Of a DNA stretch of 64,000 nt, positions 55,266 to 63,866 are shown piece after piece. Where the stretch lies: positions 109,028-173,027 of the forward strand of contig JADCFQ010000023.1 of NCBI GenBank assembly GCA_020249435.1, read 5' to 3'. Origin of the DNA: Roseomonas sp. Lineage in GTDB: Bacteria > Pseudomonadota > Alphaproteobacteria > Acetobacterales > Acetobacteraceae. Under the pieces are notes generated by a model that ran no database searches, was not told where the DNA came from, and saw only the letters and a list, made by a program, of their open reading frames with translations. Every line of letters begins with the position of its first letter. Position 1 is the first letter of the stretch. Made by a program: the position numbers and the translations under genes.

Positions 55266-56870
55266 TTACGCCGCGATCAGATCAGCGGCTTTCTCAGCAA
55301 TCATATTGGTGGCGGCATAGGTATTGCCGGAAACCATGGTCGGCATGCAGGAAGCATCGGCAACGCGCAGCCCCTCAAGCCCGATCACCTTCATGGTCGC
55401 AGGATCAACCACCGCCATGGGATCAATACCCATCTTGCAGGACCCGATCGGGTGATAGGTGGTGGAACCCGTCGCGCGCGCATGGGCCATCCATTGCTCA
55501 TCGGTTTGCACGGCAGGGCCAGGAAAATTCTCGGCCACCACGTAATCCGCCAAGGGGCGCGTATGCAGCAATTGCCGCATGTATTTCATCGCCGCCAGCA
55601 GCGCGTCGCGGTCCATCTGATCCTGCAAATAATTCGGCTGAATCTCTGGTTTCGCGCGCGGGTCCGCCGAAAGCGCCTTCAGCCAGCCCTTGCTTTCCGG
55701 GCGAAGCTGCGAACAGCCAAGCGTCATGCCTGGCTTGGTATCCAGATCCGTCACACCATAGCGCCCGGTCGGGTAACTCGCCGGCGCGAAGTAAAGCTGC
55801 ATATCGGGGGTGGCGAGGCCCTCACGCGTTTTGAAATAGCCGCCGGCATGGCTTGGGCTTGCCGTCAACAGCCCCTTGCGACTGAACGCATAGCGCAGCA
55901 CTTCCATCGCCAAACGCAGGCCACGCGAACGTTCATTAAGCGAGCCGGCGCCCTTCACCAAAGCCGAAACACGCACCGCGTAATGGTCGCGCAAATTCTT
56001 GCCGACCCCCGGCAGCGCATGCACAACATCAACGCCAATGCCGGCAAGCCATTCCGGATCACCAACGCCCGAGATTTGCAGAAGCTGCGGCGTATTGATC
56101 GAACCACCGGAAAGGATCACATCGCGCCGCGCACGAATGGTGATCGGCGCGCTGCCTTCCTGTGTATAGCGAATGCCGATGGCGCGCTTGCCGTCAAAGA
56201 CAATCGCTTCCGCCAGTGCGCGCTGGATCAGCTTCAGATTGGGCCGCGACAGGGCAGGGCGGAGATAGGCATCCGCCGGGCTCCAGCGCCGGCCCCCGCG
56301 CATCATTTGCTGATAAAGGAAGGTGCCTTCCTGATTGCCGGAATTGTAATCCGGCGTGCGCGGCAGGCCGAGTGCTTCATTGGCGGCGATATAGGCTTCA
56401 GACAATTCATGCGGGTCGCGCTGATCTTCGATGGAAAGCGGGCCATTATTGCCGCGCACCGAGGGATCGCCACCGCCATTGCCGCGGGTTTCCGCGCGCT
56501 TGAAATAGGGCAGCACATCATCCCAGGCCCAACCGCGGCAGCCAAGCTGCGCCCACATATCGTAATCGGCGGATTGGCCGCGTACATAAAGATGCCCGTT
56601 GATGGAACCGGATCCACCCAAAACCTTCCCGCGCGGGAAGGGGATTTTGCGATTGTCAATGTAAGGGCCGGGCGCGGTTTCATAGCCCCAATTCAGCTTC
56701 GGATTATAGACGGTCTTGTTGAAGCCGGCAGGGATTTTGATGAAGATGTTATTGTCCTTGCCGCCCGCTTCCAGAATGGCGACGCTATGCTTGCCCGAAG
56801 CCGTCAGCCGATTGGCGAGCACGCAACCAGCGGCGCCCGCGCCCACAATCACATAGTCGAATTCTTCCAT
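55266..56870 (-). CDS. GMC-family FAD-dependent oxidoreductase (choline dehydrogenase-like)
   Basis: A 534-residue flavoenzyme. The FAD motif is DYVIVGAGAAGCVLANRL, with FPRGKVLGGSGSINGHLYVRGQSADYD near residue 85 and the catalytic-His segment TTYHPIGSCKMG near 466. The family oxidises alcohols such as choline, polyethylene glycol or other primary alcohols. No betB or betI gene is adjacent, so choline is not supported. A GAGGGG ribosome-binding site precedes the ATG. It is followed by an SDR gene that could use the same pathway. Confidence 0.92.
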   Translation of the reverse strand: MEEFDYVIVGAGAAGCVLANRLTASGKHSVAILEAGGKDNNIFIKIPAGFNKTVYNPKLNWGYETAPGPYIDNRKIPFPRGKVLGGSGSINGHLYVRGQSADYDMWAQLGCRGWAWDDVLPYFKRAETRGNGGGDPSVRGNNGPLSIEDQRDPHELSEAYIAANEALGLPRTPDYNSGNQEGTFLYQQMMRGGRRWSPADAYLRPALSRPNLKLIQRALAEAIVFDGKRAIGIRYTQEGSAPITIRARRDVILSGGSINTPQLLQISGVGDPEWLAGIGVDVVHALPGVGKNLRDHYAVRVSALVKGAGSLNERSRGLRLAMEVLRYAFSRKGLLTASPSHAGGYFKTREGLATPDMQLYFAPASYPTGRYGVTDLDTKPGMTLGCSQLRPESKGWLKALSADPRAKPEIQPNYLQDQMDRDALLAAMKYMRQLLHTRPLADYVVAENFPGPAVQTDEQWMAHARATGSTTYHPIGSCKMGIDPMAVVDPATMKVIGLEGLRVADASCMPTMVSGNTYAATNMIAEKAADLIAA

Positions 56871-56929
56871 GGCGATTTCCCCTCAACCTTTTGCAGAAGG
56901 CTAGGACGGTCAGAGCCACGCGGGAAGGG

Positions 56930-57106
56930 CTAATCCTCGGTTTCTTCGGGCGTTACGGCGGCTGGGATGGCATAGGCTTCAGTCATCCAGCGGCCCAAAT
57001 CCACCTGCCGGCAGCGATCAGAACAAAAGGGGCGCTGTTCCGGTGCGGGGGCGCGGCCACAAATCGGGCAGCGTGGGCGGCGCGGCTTTTTCTCGGTGTC
57101 AGTCAC
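56930..57106 (-). CDS. yacG: DNA gyrase inhibitor / zinc-binding protein YacG, not in ORF track
   Basis: A 58-residue protein found by reading the minus strand. A GTG start at 57106 overlaps the RNase E/G-like gene by eight bases. The zinc motif is CPIC then CSDRC (residues about 13-32), with the family phrase FCSDRCRQVDLGRWMTEAYAIP. YacG binds GyrB in E. coli and inhibits gyrase. Its position after rng-like and maf genes is a known alphaproteobacterial arrangement. The track omits it because it is below 60 codons. Confidence 0.9.
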   Translation of the reverse strand: MTDTEKKPRRPRCPICGRAPAPEQRPFCSDRCRQVDLGRWMTEAYAIPAAVTPEETED

Positions 57107-58238
57107 GCGGCACCTCCCGTAGCTGCGCTGGGCCGGATGGCACGCTTTGCAATTCCAAGCTGTGTCCGGTCAGCGCCGTATATTCATCCAAGGCGCCGGG
57201 CAAATCGCGCAAGGCTGCGATTACCTCTGGCTGCGCTTGCAGCATCAGCCGTGCGGCGGGGCGCGCAGCTGCATCACGCGCGGCCTGACGCAAAGCGGCC
57301 AAGCCCTCCGCCAAGGGCGTGTGCAGCATCTCAGCCAGGGGCGGATGGATGCGATCACGCACCATTTCCACGAGGCCAAGCCCGGTCAGCCCAACCAGCC
57401 GCGTGAGCCGATCAGGCGCAAGGGCAGCACGCAGCGGTTCCAGCAGCACCTGGCGGCGTTTGGCCGAAAGCCCCGCCACATCCAGCAGAATGGCACCCGA
57501 AAGGTTGCGCAGCCTGATCTGCCGCGCAATTTCCGGCAAAGCGATTTCATTGAAGCGCGCCAAGCCATCGCCCGCGCCGCCACTATCCACATCAAGCGCC
57601 GTCAAGGCGCGCGTGGTTTGAATATGCAGCACACCGCCGCCGGGTAAGGCGACCGCGTTTTCGGCAAGTGCGGCGAATTCGCCTTCAATCGCTTCATCAA
57701 ATACCGCATCAAATACCGCGCCATGCTGCGTCTGCACGCGATCCCCGAGCACCGGGCGCAGCCGCGCCACCAGCGCCGCGCCGGAGAGGCGAATCACCGC
57801 CTGCGGATAGCGCGCTGCGAGGCGCTGAATGGCGCATGGCCCGCGCGCCACCAGGCGCGGCGCGCCGGTTGGCGCGGCAGCGATCAGCGCGGCTTCGGCA
57901 TCGCTCAGCAAAGCGGAAAGCCTCGGCCCCTTGCCCGCCTGTGCGGCGCGCGTCACGCGCAGGCCCAGAAGCTGGCCTTCCTGCACGGCTTGTTTGATCG
58001 GCTGGCGCGGTGTGCTCGCGGCGCTTTCGGGCAGGAAGCCGGTTTCATTGCCGGCCAGCGCCACGAAGGCGCCGGACATGGCTGCGGATATCGCCACGAC
58101 GCGCCCGCGATGCAGATCACCCACGCCATCAGGCCGCGCCGGGCGTTCCACCCAGGCTTCGGTCAACCGCCCAGCCAGCAATAGCGCGGTCCGCATCTCG
58201 CCCGGTGAGGCTTCCGCCAGGATCAGGGCTTCAGCCAC
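57099..58238 (-). CDS. Ribonuclease E/G-like protein (short form)
   Basis: A 379-residue protein. The S1-like start (ILAEASPGEMRTALL, VGDLHRGRVVAISAAMSGAFVAL) leads to a catalytic domain. The two metal-binding Asp are in ALTALDVDSGG and ILLDVAGLSAKRRQVLLE, as in RNase E. TGLGLVEMVRDRIHPPLAEML ends the core. The zinc-link Cys pair that bridges RNase E subunits is absent, and length is well below RNase G (about 490). The start GTG 58238 overlaps maf by 16 bases. An RNA-processing role is likely but activity is unproven. Confidence 0.82.
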   Translation of the reverse strand: MAEALILAEASPGEMRTALLLAGRLTEAWVERPARPDGVGDLHRGRVVAISAAMSGAFVALAGNETGFLPESAASTPRQPIKQAVQEGQLLGLRVTRAAQAGKGPRLSALLSDAEAALIAAAPTGAPRLVARGPCAIQRLAARYPQAVIRLSGAALVARLRPVLGDRVQTQHGAVFDAVFDEAIEGEFAALAENAVALPGGGVLHIQTTRALTALDVDSGGAGDGLARFNEIALPEIARQIRLRNLSGAILLDVAGLSAKRRQVLLEPLRAALAPDRLTRLVGLTGLGLVEMVRDRIHPPLAEMLHTPLAEGLAALRQAARDAAARPAARLMLQAQPEVIAALRDLPGALDEYTALTGHSLELQSVPSGPAQLREVPRD

Positions 58239-58810
58239 CCGATCCCTCGCAGCATTTGCGCGGCCTCGAACAGGGGCAGGCCGACCACATTGGAATGGCT
58301 GCCCGAGATGAAGCGCGTGAAAGCCTCGGCCCGGCCCTGAATGGCATAGGCGCCGGCCTTGCCCTGCCATTCGCCGGAAGCGATGTAATCTTCCACCTGC
58401 GCTTGGGTCAGGCGCTGGAAGGTGACGTTGGTTTCAACGAGCCGCTTGATCCGCCGCCCATCCGGCAAAGCCAGCACCACGCCCGTGGTCACGCAATGCC
58501 GCCGGCCAGACAGCAACGCCAGGCATTGCCGTGCATCAGCCTCCGTCTCGCCCTTGGGCAGGATGCGCCGACCGACGCCCACCACCGTATCGGCGGCCAG
58601 GATCAAGGCACCTTCGGCCAAGGGCAGAGCCGCTTCCGCCTTGGCGAGCGACAGCCGGGCGGCCAAGGCGCGCGGTTGTTCGGCCTTCAGCGGCGTTTCA
58701 TCAATATCGGTCGCGATCACGCGCGCGGGCGTAATGCCAAGCCGCGCCAGCAAATCCAGGCGGCGGGGGCTGGCGCTCGCCAATACCAGCGGCAAGCGCG
58801 CGATATCCAT
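58223..58810 (-). CDS. maf: Maf family nucleotide pyrophosphatase
   Basis: A 195-residue enzyme. LVLASASPRRLDLL near the start, the segment LILAADTVVGVGRRILPKGETEADARQCL and GKAGAYAIQGRAEAFTRFISGSHSNVVGLPL are family marks. Maf proteins hydrolyse non-canonical or normal nucleotides and take part in septum control in some bacteria. It starts 10 bases after infA and runs into the RNase-like gene, so it is the second gene of a conserved operon. Confidence 0.94.
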   Translation of the reverse strand: MDIARLPLVLASASPRRLDLLARLGITPARVIATDIDETPLKAEQPRALAARLSLAKAEAALPLAEGALILAADTVVGVGRRILPKGETEADARQCLALLSGRRHCVTTGVVLALPDGRRIKRLVETNVTFQRLTQAQVEDYIASGEWQGKAGAYAIQGRAEAFTRFISGSHSNVVGLPLFEAAQMLRGIGWLKP

Positions 58811-58820
58811 ATGCGCTGCG

Positions 58821-59039
58821 TTACTTGAAGCGGAAGGTGATGCGGCCCTTGGTCAGATCATAGGGCGTCATTTCAACATTGACGCGATCACCGGCCAGCA
58901 CGCGAATGCGGTTCTTGCGCATCTTCCCGCTGGTATGCGCCAGGACCATATGGTCATTATCCAGTTTCACACGGAACATGGCGTTGGGCAGAAGCTCCAC
59001 CACCTCTCCGCTGAACTCCATCATATCTTCTTTGGGCAT
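58821..59039 (-). CDS. infA: Translation initiation factor IF-1
   Basis: A 72-residue S1-fold protein. [26 protein letters not shown] and [36 protein letters not shown] are nearly diagnostic. It binds the ribosomal A site at initiation. GAGG lies five bases before the ATG. It heads the operon with maf, the RNase-like gene and yacG. Confidence 0.97.
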   Translation of the reverse strand: MPKEDMMEFSGEVVELLPNAMFRVKLDNDHMVLAHTSGKMRKNRIRVLAGDRVNVEMTPYDLTKGRITFRFK

Positions 59040-59091
59040 CGGGCCTCAATCATAGGGCGCAGGCGGCGCCGGGGTTTCAGGATTGCGGCGC

Positions 59092-59120
59092 AAAATGATC
59101 CCATGGCCCCGCCGGGTCAA
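59092..59120 (-). promoter_or_regulatory. Candidate infA promoter
   Basis: On the minus strand TTGACC is followed 17 bases later by CATTTT. It lies about 55 bases upstream of the infA start in a 122-base gap. The -35 box is good and the -10 box fair. Motif-based only. Confidence 0.4.
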
Positions 59121-59161
59121 GCGCGACCCGGGCGCGGGCAGGGGCATTGCGCGTGAAAGCC

Positions 59162-59809
59162 TTATTTGGCGAGTGCCACCGTGTAATCCGCTTCGGTCTT
59201 TTCGCGCATCTCAGCTTCGGTCACGCCGGGGGCGAGTTCCACCAGCTTCATGGCGGCCGGGCCACGCCGGGCGATTTCAAACACGCCAAGATCGGTGATT
59301 ACCATATCCACGACGCGGCTGCCCGTCAGCGGCAGGGCGCATTGCTTGAGCAGCTTGGGCTTGCCGCCGGCGGTATGTTCCATCAGCACAATCACGCGCT
59401 TGACCCCGGCAACAAGGTCCATGGCACCGCCCATGCCCTTCACCATCTTGCCCGGGATCATCCAATTGGCGAGGTCGCCATTTTCCGCCACCTGCAAGGC
59501 GCCCAGGATGGAAAGGTCAATATGACCGCCGCGGATCATGCCGAAGGATTGCGCAGAATCGAAGAAGGAACTGGTCGGCAATTGCGTGATGGTCTGCTTG
59601 CCGGCATTGATCAGATCGGCATCTTCTTCGCCCTCATAAGGGAAGGGGCCAAGGCCCAGCATGCCGTTTTCGCTTTGCAGTTGCACATTGAACCCGGCGG
59701 GGACGTGATTGGCGACCAGAGTCGGAATGCCAATGCCAAGGTTCACATAAAAGCCATCTTGCAATTCGCGCGCCGCACGGGCGGCCATTTCATCGCGGTT
59801 CCAGGCCAT
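59162..59809 (-). CDS. scoB: 3-oxoacid CoA-transferase subunit B
   Basis: A 215-residue subunit carrying the catalytic Glu in [16 protein letters not shown] near residue 48. [37 protein letters not shown] at the start is standard. With subunit A it transfers CoA from succinyl-CoA or another donor to acetoacetate, feeding ketone-body or leucine breakdown. AAGGAG precedes the ATG. It follows subunit A by 11 bases. The catabolic block upstream (etf, hydroxyacyl-CoA dehydrogenase) fits acetoacetate use. Confidence 0.93.
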   Translation of the reverse strand: MAWNRDEMAARAARELQDGFYVNLGIGIPTLVANHVPAGFNVQLQSENGMLGLGPFPYEGEEDADLINAGKQTITQLPTSSFFDSAQSFGMIRGGHIDLSILGALQVAENGDLANWMIPGKMVKGMGGAMDLVAGVKRVIVLMEHTAGGKPKLLKQCALPLTGSRVVDMVITDLGVFEIARRGPAAMKLVELAPGVTEAEMREKTEADYTVALAK

Positions 59810-59820
59810 GGTTCTTCTCC

Positions 59821-60558
59821 TTACCCCTGGGACTCGGCGCCGGCCGCAGCGGCGGGCGCGTGCTTGCGGACAGTGCGCTGTTCAATGCGCTTTTCGTAGC
59901 CGGGCGGGCAGGTGATCATGCGTTTCACGAAAATGCCCGGCGTGTGGATGTGATCCGCATCAATCTCGCCAGGGCGGACCAGATGTTCCACCTGCGCGAC
60001 GGTGACGCGCGCGGCGGTTGCCATCATCGGGTTGAAGTTCCGCGCCGTCTTTCGATAGACAAGATTGCCTTCATGATCGCCCATATAGGCGTGGATGATG
60101 GCGAGGTCGGCCACGATGCCACGTTCCATGACATAGGTCTCGCCATCAAATTCCCGCGTTTCCTTGCCCTTGGCGACTTCCGTGCCAACGCCGGTTTTCG
60201 TGAAAAAGGCGGGGATGCCTGCGCCACCGGCACGAATACGCTCGGCCAAGGTGCCTTGCGGGTTGAATTCAATCTCCAGCTCACCGGCCAGATATTGCCG
60301 GGCGAATTCAGCGTTTTCGCCGACATAGCTTGAGATCATTTTGCGGATCTGGCGGGTCTTCAGCAGCAGGCCGAGGCCCGCATCATCCACCCCGGCATTA
60401 TTGGAGACGACCGTGAGGTCCTTCACGCCAGACTCGCGAATGGCTTCAATCAGCAGGGTCGGAATGCCGGAAAGCCCGAAGCCGCCGGAATGGATCACCA
60501 TGCCATCGCGCAATAGGCCGGAAAGCGCCGCCTTGGCGTCCGGGTAGATTTTCTTCAT
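59821..60558 (-). CDS. scoA: 3-oxoacid CoA-transferase subunit A
   Basis: A 245-residue subunit that binds Co[22 protein letters not shown] near residue 25, the segment [20 protein letters not shown] and [22 protein letters not shown] are typical. ATG 60558 ([12 protein letters not shown]) is preferred to the track start five codons upstream. The last 20 residues are an Ala-rich tail not seen in most relatives. It heads the scoA-scoB pair, divergent from mutL. Confidence 0.93.
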   Translation of the reverse strand: MKKIYPDAKAALSGLLRDGMVIHSGGFGLSGIPTLLIEAIRESGVKDLTVVSNNAGVDDAGLGLLLKTRQIRKMISSYVGENAEFARQYLAGELEIEFNPQGTLAERIRAGGAGIPAFFTKTGVGTEVAKGKETREFDGETYVMERGIVADLAIIHAYMGDHEGNLVYRKTARNFNPMMATAARVTVAQVEHLVRPGEIDADHIHTPGIFVKRMITCPPGYEKRIEQRTVRKHAPAAAAGAESQG

Positions 60559-60662
60559 GGGCCTTGTCCCCAATCATTGCCGTTTCGCGGGGATCACTAG
60601 CGCCTGATCCCTGTGGCGGGAAGGGCTGGCGCGGCGAATCCTGGGGTATGCTATAAGCAATC

Positions 60663-62438
60663 ATGTCCGCCGCCCCCATCACCCCCCCGCGCCCGGCCAT
60701 TCGCCTGCTGCCAGAGACCACCGCGAACCGCATCGCGGCCGGTGAGGTGGTGGAACGCCCGGCTGCCGCGCTCAAGGAAATTGTCGAAAACGCCTTGGAT
60801 GCCGGGGCCAGGCGCATCGCCGTCACGCTGGAAGGCGGCGGGATGGACCGCATTCTGGTGGAAGATGATGGCATTGGCATGGGGCCGGATGATCTGGCGC
60901 TGGCTGTGGAACGCCACGCCACTTCCAAATTGCCGGAAGAAGCCACCTTGTTCCGCATCGCGACGCTTGGCTTCCGGGGAGAGGCCTTGCCTTCCATCGG
61001 CGCGGTGGCGCGGCTTGCCATTACGTCTTGCCCGCAGGGTGGCACCGCGCATCGGATCGTTGTGGAAGGAGGCGTGAAGGGCGATGTCGCCCCGGCCTCA
61101 GGCGCCCCCGGCACGCGGGTTGAGGTGCGGGATTTGTTTTTTGCCACCCCGGCAAGGCGGAAATTCCTACGCCATCCCCGCACGGAAGCCGAACATGCGG
61201 TGGAAGCGGTGCGCCGCCTGGCGCTGGCCTGGCCGGAAGTGGCGTTTCGCGTGCAAAGCGATGGCCGTGACGTGCTGTCCCTGCCGGCGGCTGATCAGGA
61301 AGGCCGCATCAGGCAGGTGCTGGGGCCGGATTTCGCCGCTGCGGCGGTGCCGGTGGAAGCGGTTTCCGAAACCCTTGATATCAGCGGGCTGGCGGCGTTG
61401 CCTTCCCACCACCGCCCAACCACGCTTGGCCAGCATCTGGTGGTGAACCGCCGCCCGGTGCGCGACCCTTTGCTGCGCGTGGCCTTGCGTGTGGCTTACC
61501 GCGATGTGATCCCGCAAGGCCGCCACCCGGCAGCGGCGCTTTTCCTGCAAGTGCCGCCAGAATCCGTGGATGTGAATGTGCATCCGATGAAGACCGAGCT
61601 GCGCTTCCGCGATGGCGAAGCGGTGCGCGGTGCCCTGATTTCCAGCTTGCGCAAGGCGCTGGCGATTGGGGCCGGGACGGTGGTGGCGGTGCCCTCCCTT
61701 ACCGTTGCGGCGCCCGTTGCAGGCTTCAGCGAAGGCCTGCCTGTTTTGCCCCAATCCATGCCGCGCCCGGCTGGGCTGCCGCAGCCGCGCCTGCCCTTGG
61801 GCTTTCGCCCGCCCGGCCTGCCGCCGCCGCCCTCAGCCACGCCTTTGGATGCCGCACATCCGCTGGGCCGTGCCGTGGCGCAGATACTCGACACCTACAT
61901 CATCGCCGAAGCGGCGGATGGCGCCTTGGTGCTGGTGGATCAGCACGCCGCGCATGAACGCCTGACGCATGAGGCGCTGAGTGCGCAGCTGCGTGATGGC
62001 GGCGTGCGCGCGCAGCCTTTGCTGGTGCCGGCGGTGGTGGATATGCCGCAAGCCGATGCGGCGCGCTTGTTGGGGGCGGCGGAAGCACTCGCGCGGCTGG
62101 GGCTGGAAATTGAAGGCTTTGGCGCGGGGGCGGTGCTGGTGCGGAGCCTGCCGGCCTTGCTCGGCGCTGCCGATCCCACACCGCTGCTGCGCGACATGGC
62201 GGAGGAATTGGCGGTGGATGCGGAAAGCATTGCCCTGGAACGCAAGCTGGATGCGGCGATTGCCAGGCTTGCCTGCCATGGCAGCATTCGCGCCGGGCGG
62301 CGGCTTAATGCCGCCGAGATGGACGCGCTGCTGCGCCAGATGGAAGCGACCCCGCGCGCCGCGACATGCAGCCATGGCAGGCCGACGGTGTTGAAGCTGG
62401 ATGCGGCGGGGTTGGAGCGGATGTTTGGGCGGCGGTAG
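60663..62438 (+). CDS. mutL: DNA mismatch repair protein MutL
   Basis: A 591-residue mismatch-repair ATPase. IRLLPETTANRIAAGEVVERPAAALKEIVENALDAGA, GFRGEALPSIGAVARLAI and LVVNRRPVRDPLL are N-terminal GHKL marks. The C-terminal DQHAAHERLTHE matches the DQHAxxExxxxE metal motif of endonuclease-type MutL, so nicking activity is likely. No good Shine-Dalgarno is seen before the ATG. TATGCT and CTATAA lie just upstream, which could mean a very short or absent leader. mutS is not in the window. Confidence 0.95.
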   Translation: MSAAPITPPRPAIRLLPETTANRIAAGEVVERPAAALKEIVENALDAGARRIAVTLEGGGMDRILVEDDGIGMGPDDLALAVERHATSKLPEEATLFRIATLGFRGEALPSIGAVARLAITSCPQGGTAHRIVVEGGVKGDVAPASGAPGTRVEVRDLFFATPARRKFLRHPRTEAEHAVEAVRRLALAWPEVAFRVQSDGRDVLSLPAADQEGRIRQVLGPDFAAAAVPVEAVSETLDISGLAALPSHHRPTTLGQHLVVNRRPVRDPLLRVALRVAYRDVIPQGRHPAAALFLQVPPESVDVNVHPMKTELRFRDGEAVRGALISSLRKALAIGAGTVVAVPSLTVAAPVAGFSEGLPVLPQSMPRPAGLPQPRLPLGFRPPGLPPPPSATPLDAAHPLGRAVAQILDTYIIAEAADGALVLVDQHAAHERLTHEALSAQLRDGGVRAQPLLVPAVVDMPQADAARLLGAAEALARLGLEIEGFGAGAVLVRSLPALLGAADPTPLLRDMAEELAVDAESIALERKLDAAIARLACHGSIRAGRRLNAAEMDALLRQMEATPRAATCSHGRPTVLKLDAAGLERMFGRR

Positions 62439-62527
62439 GTGGGGGTGATGCTGGCCTGGAGGGGCAGAGCACGACATCACTCACGAAGGGCTAGACGCGG
62501 CTACGGAGGCGCCGTTATCGTGATGTT

Positions 62528-63016
62528 GTGAGACTTCGCACCATTATCCTCTCCGAAAAAGAAAACTTGTCGCTCGGCTCATGGGCGCAGGGTAAGATGC
62601 CACGCTCTGTTTTTCCGCTGTCAAGGTCGGGGGCTAAAGCTTATCAGCTTGGTAATCGGCGTTGGCGTTTGGTTACTTTTGATGCGAACAGCAGCAGCTT
62701 TCGACTTCTCATTAACTACTCCGCGCCTCTTGGCCAATATCAGGCTATGCTTGGTATGATTGATGGCGGGGGAACGAAGGTTGTGGCGCAGCTTGAAAAG
62801 CACCCAACGCACAAGGGTTGGCATATCCACGCCGCTTGTGGTGTGTTGCACGGCGTACCTGCCGGAATTGTTCGTGGCCCTTGGCTTCGACATCTGAATC
62901 GTGCCCGGCGAGCGGATCAGGCCGACCCCGCGACCATGAATGACGAGATGGCTTTTGCGGTAGCCCAACGTTTTTTTCGCCTTGATAAGGTCCCACCTCT
63001 GGAGTTGGTGTCATGA
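62528..63016 (+). CDS. Hypothetical protein (162 aa), first gene of a two-gene cassette
   Basis: No family is recognised with confidence. GTG 62528 gives MRLRTIILSEKENLSLGSWAQGK. The middle is beta-rich (FRLLINYSAPLGQYQAMLGMI), followed by LEKHPTHKGWHIHAACG, where several His cluster. A C-terminal helix follows (MNDEMAFAVAQRFFRL). The gene has lower GC and different codon use from mutL. It overlaps the next gene by four bases (ATGA), so the two are coupled. A toxin-antitoxin or defence pair is possible but unproven. Confidence 0.6.
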   Translation: MRLRTIILSEKENLSLGSWAQGKMPRSVFPLSRSGAKAYQLGNRRWRLVTFDANSSSFRLLINYSAPLGQYQAMLGMIDGGGTKVVAQLEKHPTHKGWHIHAACGVLHGVPAGIVRGPWLRHLNRARRADQADPATMNDEMAFAVAQRFFRLDKVPPLELVS

Positions 63017-63795
63017 AGGACGATCTCTGCCGTGCCTTCTGTGAGAGTTTGGTGGTCGAAACTGTGCCGGCCGGGTTAGCTGTGACTACAAGCTTTAAGG
63101 GCGTCACCGGCGAGGCCCTCATGTTCTACATTGTAGGCCCGGACGCGGATAATACCTGGCGTTTGCAAGATGATGGCACGACAATACCTTATATCGAGGC
63201 TGCAGGTGCCGAGTTAGGGGGAGGCAGTCGTGCAGAGACCTTTCAGGCGCTCCTGACAGACTTTGGGGCTACGTACGACGAGCAGAGCGGCGAATTGACC
63301 ATCGGGCCGTTGGATAAATCGTCTATTGCAACGGGAGCTTTGCGCTTTATTGCGCTACTTATACGAATTCAGGAATTACTTCAAATCACTCGCGAGAAGG
63401 TCGAGGCGCTCTGGGTCGAAGAGGCCAGGGCCTCGTTGGAGCGTGCTGTCTCCGGCCGCGCCAAAATCGAGTACGATGCCACTGTTTCACCAGAGCTACA
63501 CGAGTGGCCAGCAGATGTGGTGGTTCGCGCCTCGGGACGACCTCCAGTCGCGCTATTTTTTGGGACAAGCAACAATAAGGCTTATGAGGCGTTACTTTTG
63601 AATTCGACAGCTCGCTATCAACTACGCAGACAAGTGATTGTTGTTCTCCTTTTGGAAAACGACAAAGCCTTGACCCAAAGGCTCCGTCAGCGCGCCGACA
63701 ACAGCATAGTTGTACCGCGCTTTAGGGGGGCTGAGTGGGACGCCGTCGGGAGGATTGCCGAAGAGGCGATTGGCGAGCGCCCGCAGATACATTGA
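63013..63795 (+). CDS. DUF1828/DUF1829-like protein, second gene of the cassette
   Basis: A 260-residue protein. The N-terminal part (LCRAFCESLVVETVPAGLAVTTSF, then WRLQDDGTTIPYIEAAGAEL) fits DUF1828. The C-terminal part (VSPELHEWPADVVVRASGRPPVALFFGTSNNKAYEALLL) fits DUF1829, which has been compared with nuclease-like folds. There is no signal peptide or membrane segment. Lower GC and the insertion sequence 70 bases downstream suggest acquisition. Function is unknown; a role with the overlapping 162-residue partner is inferred from coupling. Confidence 0.62.
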   Translation: MKDDLCRAFCESLVVETVPAGLAVTTSFKGVTGEALMFYIVGPDADNTWRLQDDGTTIPYIEAAGAELGGGSRAETFQALLTDFGATYDEQSGELTIGPLDKSSIATGALRFIALLIRIQELLQITREKVEALWVEEARASLERAVSGRAKIEYDATVSPELHEWPADVVVRASGRPPVALFFGTSNNKAYEALLLNSTARYQLRRQVIVVLLLENDKALTQRLRQRADNSIVVPRFRGAEWDAVGRIAEEAIGERPQIH

Positions 63796-63866
63796 AGGAA
63801 ATGCATGGCAAGTAGCGAGCGTAATCTTCCTGGCACTAACGCGAGGCAGCTTTGAGTGACACTAGC

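Noticed and set aside
55077-56933. 618-codon plus-strand ORF
   Set aside because: It lies opposite the GMC oxidoreductase and SDR genes, both of which have complete motifs and good ribosome-binding sites.
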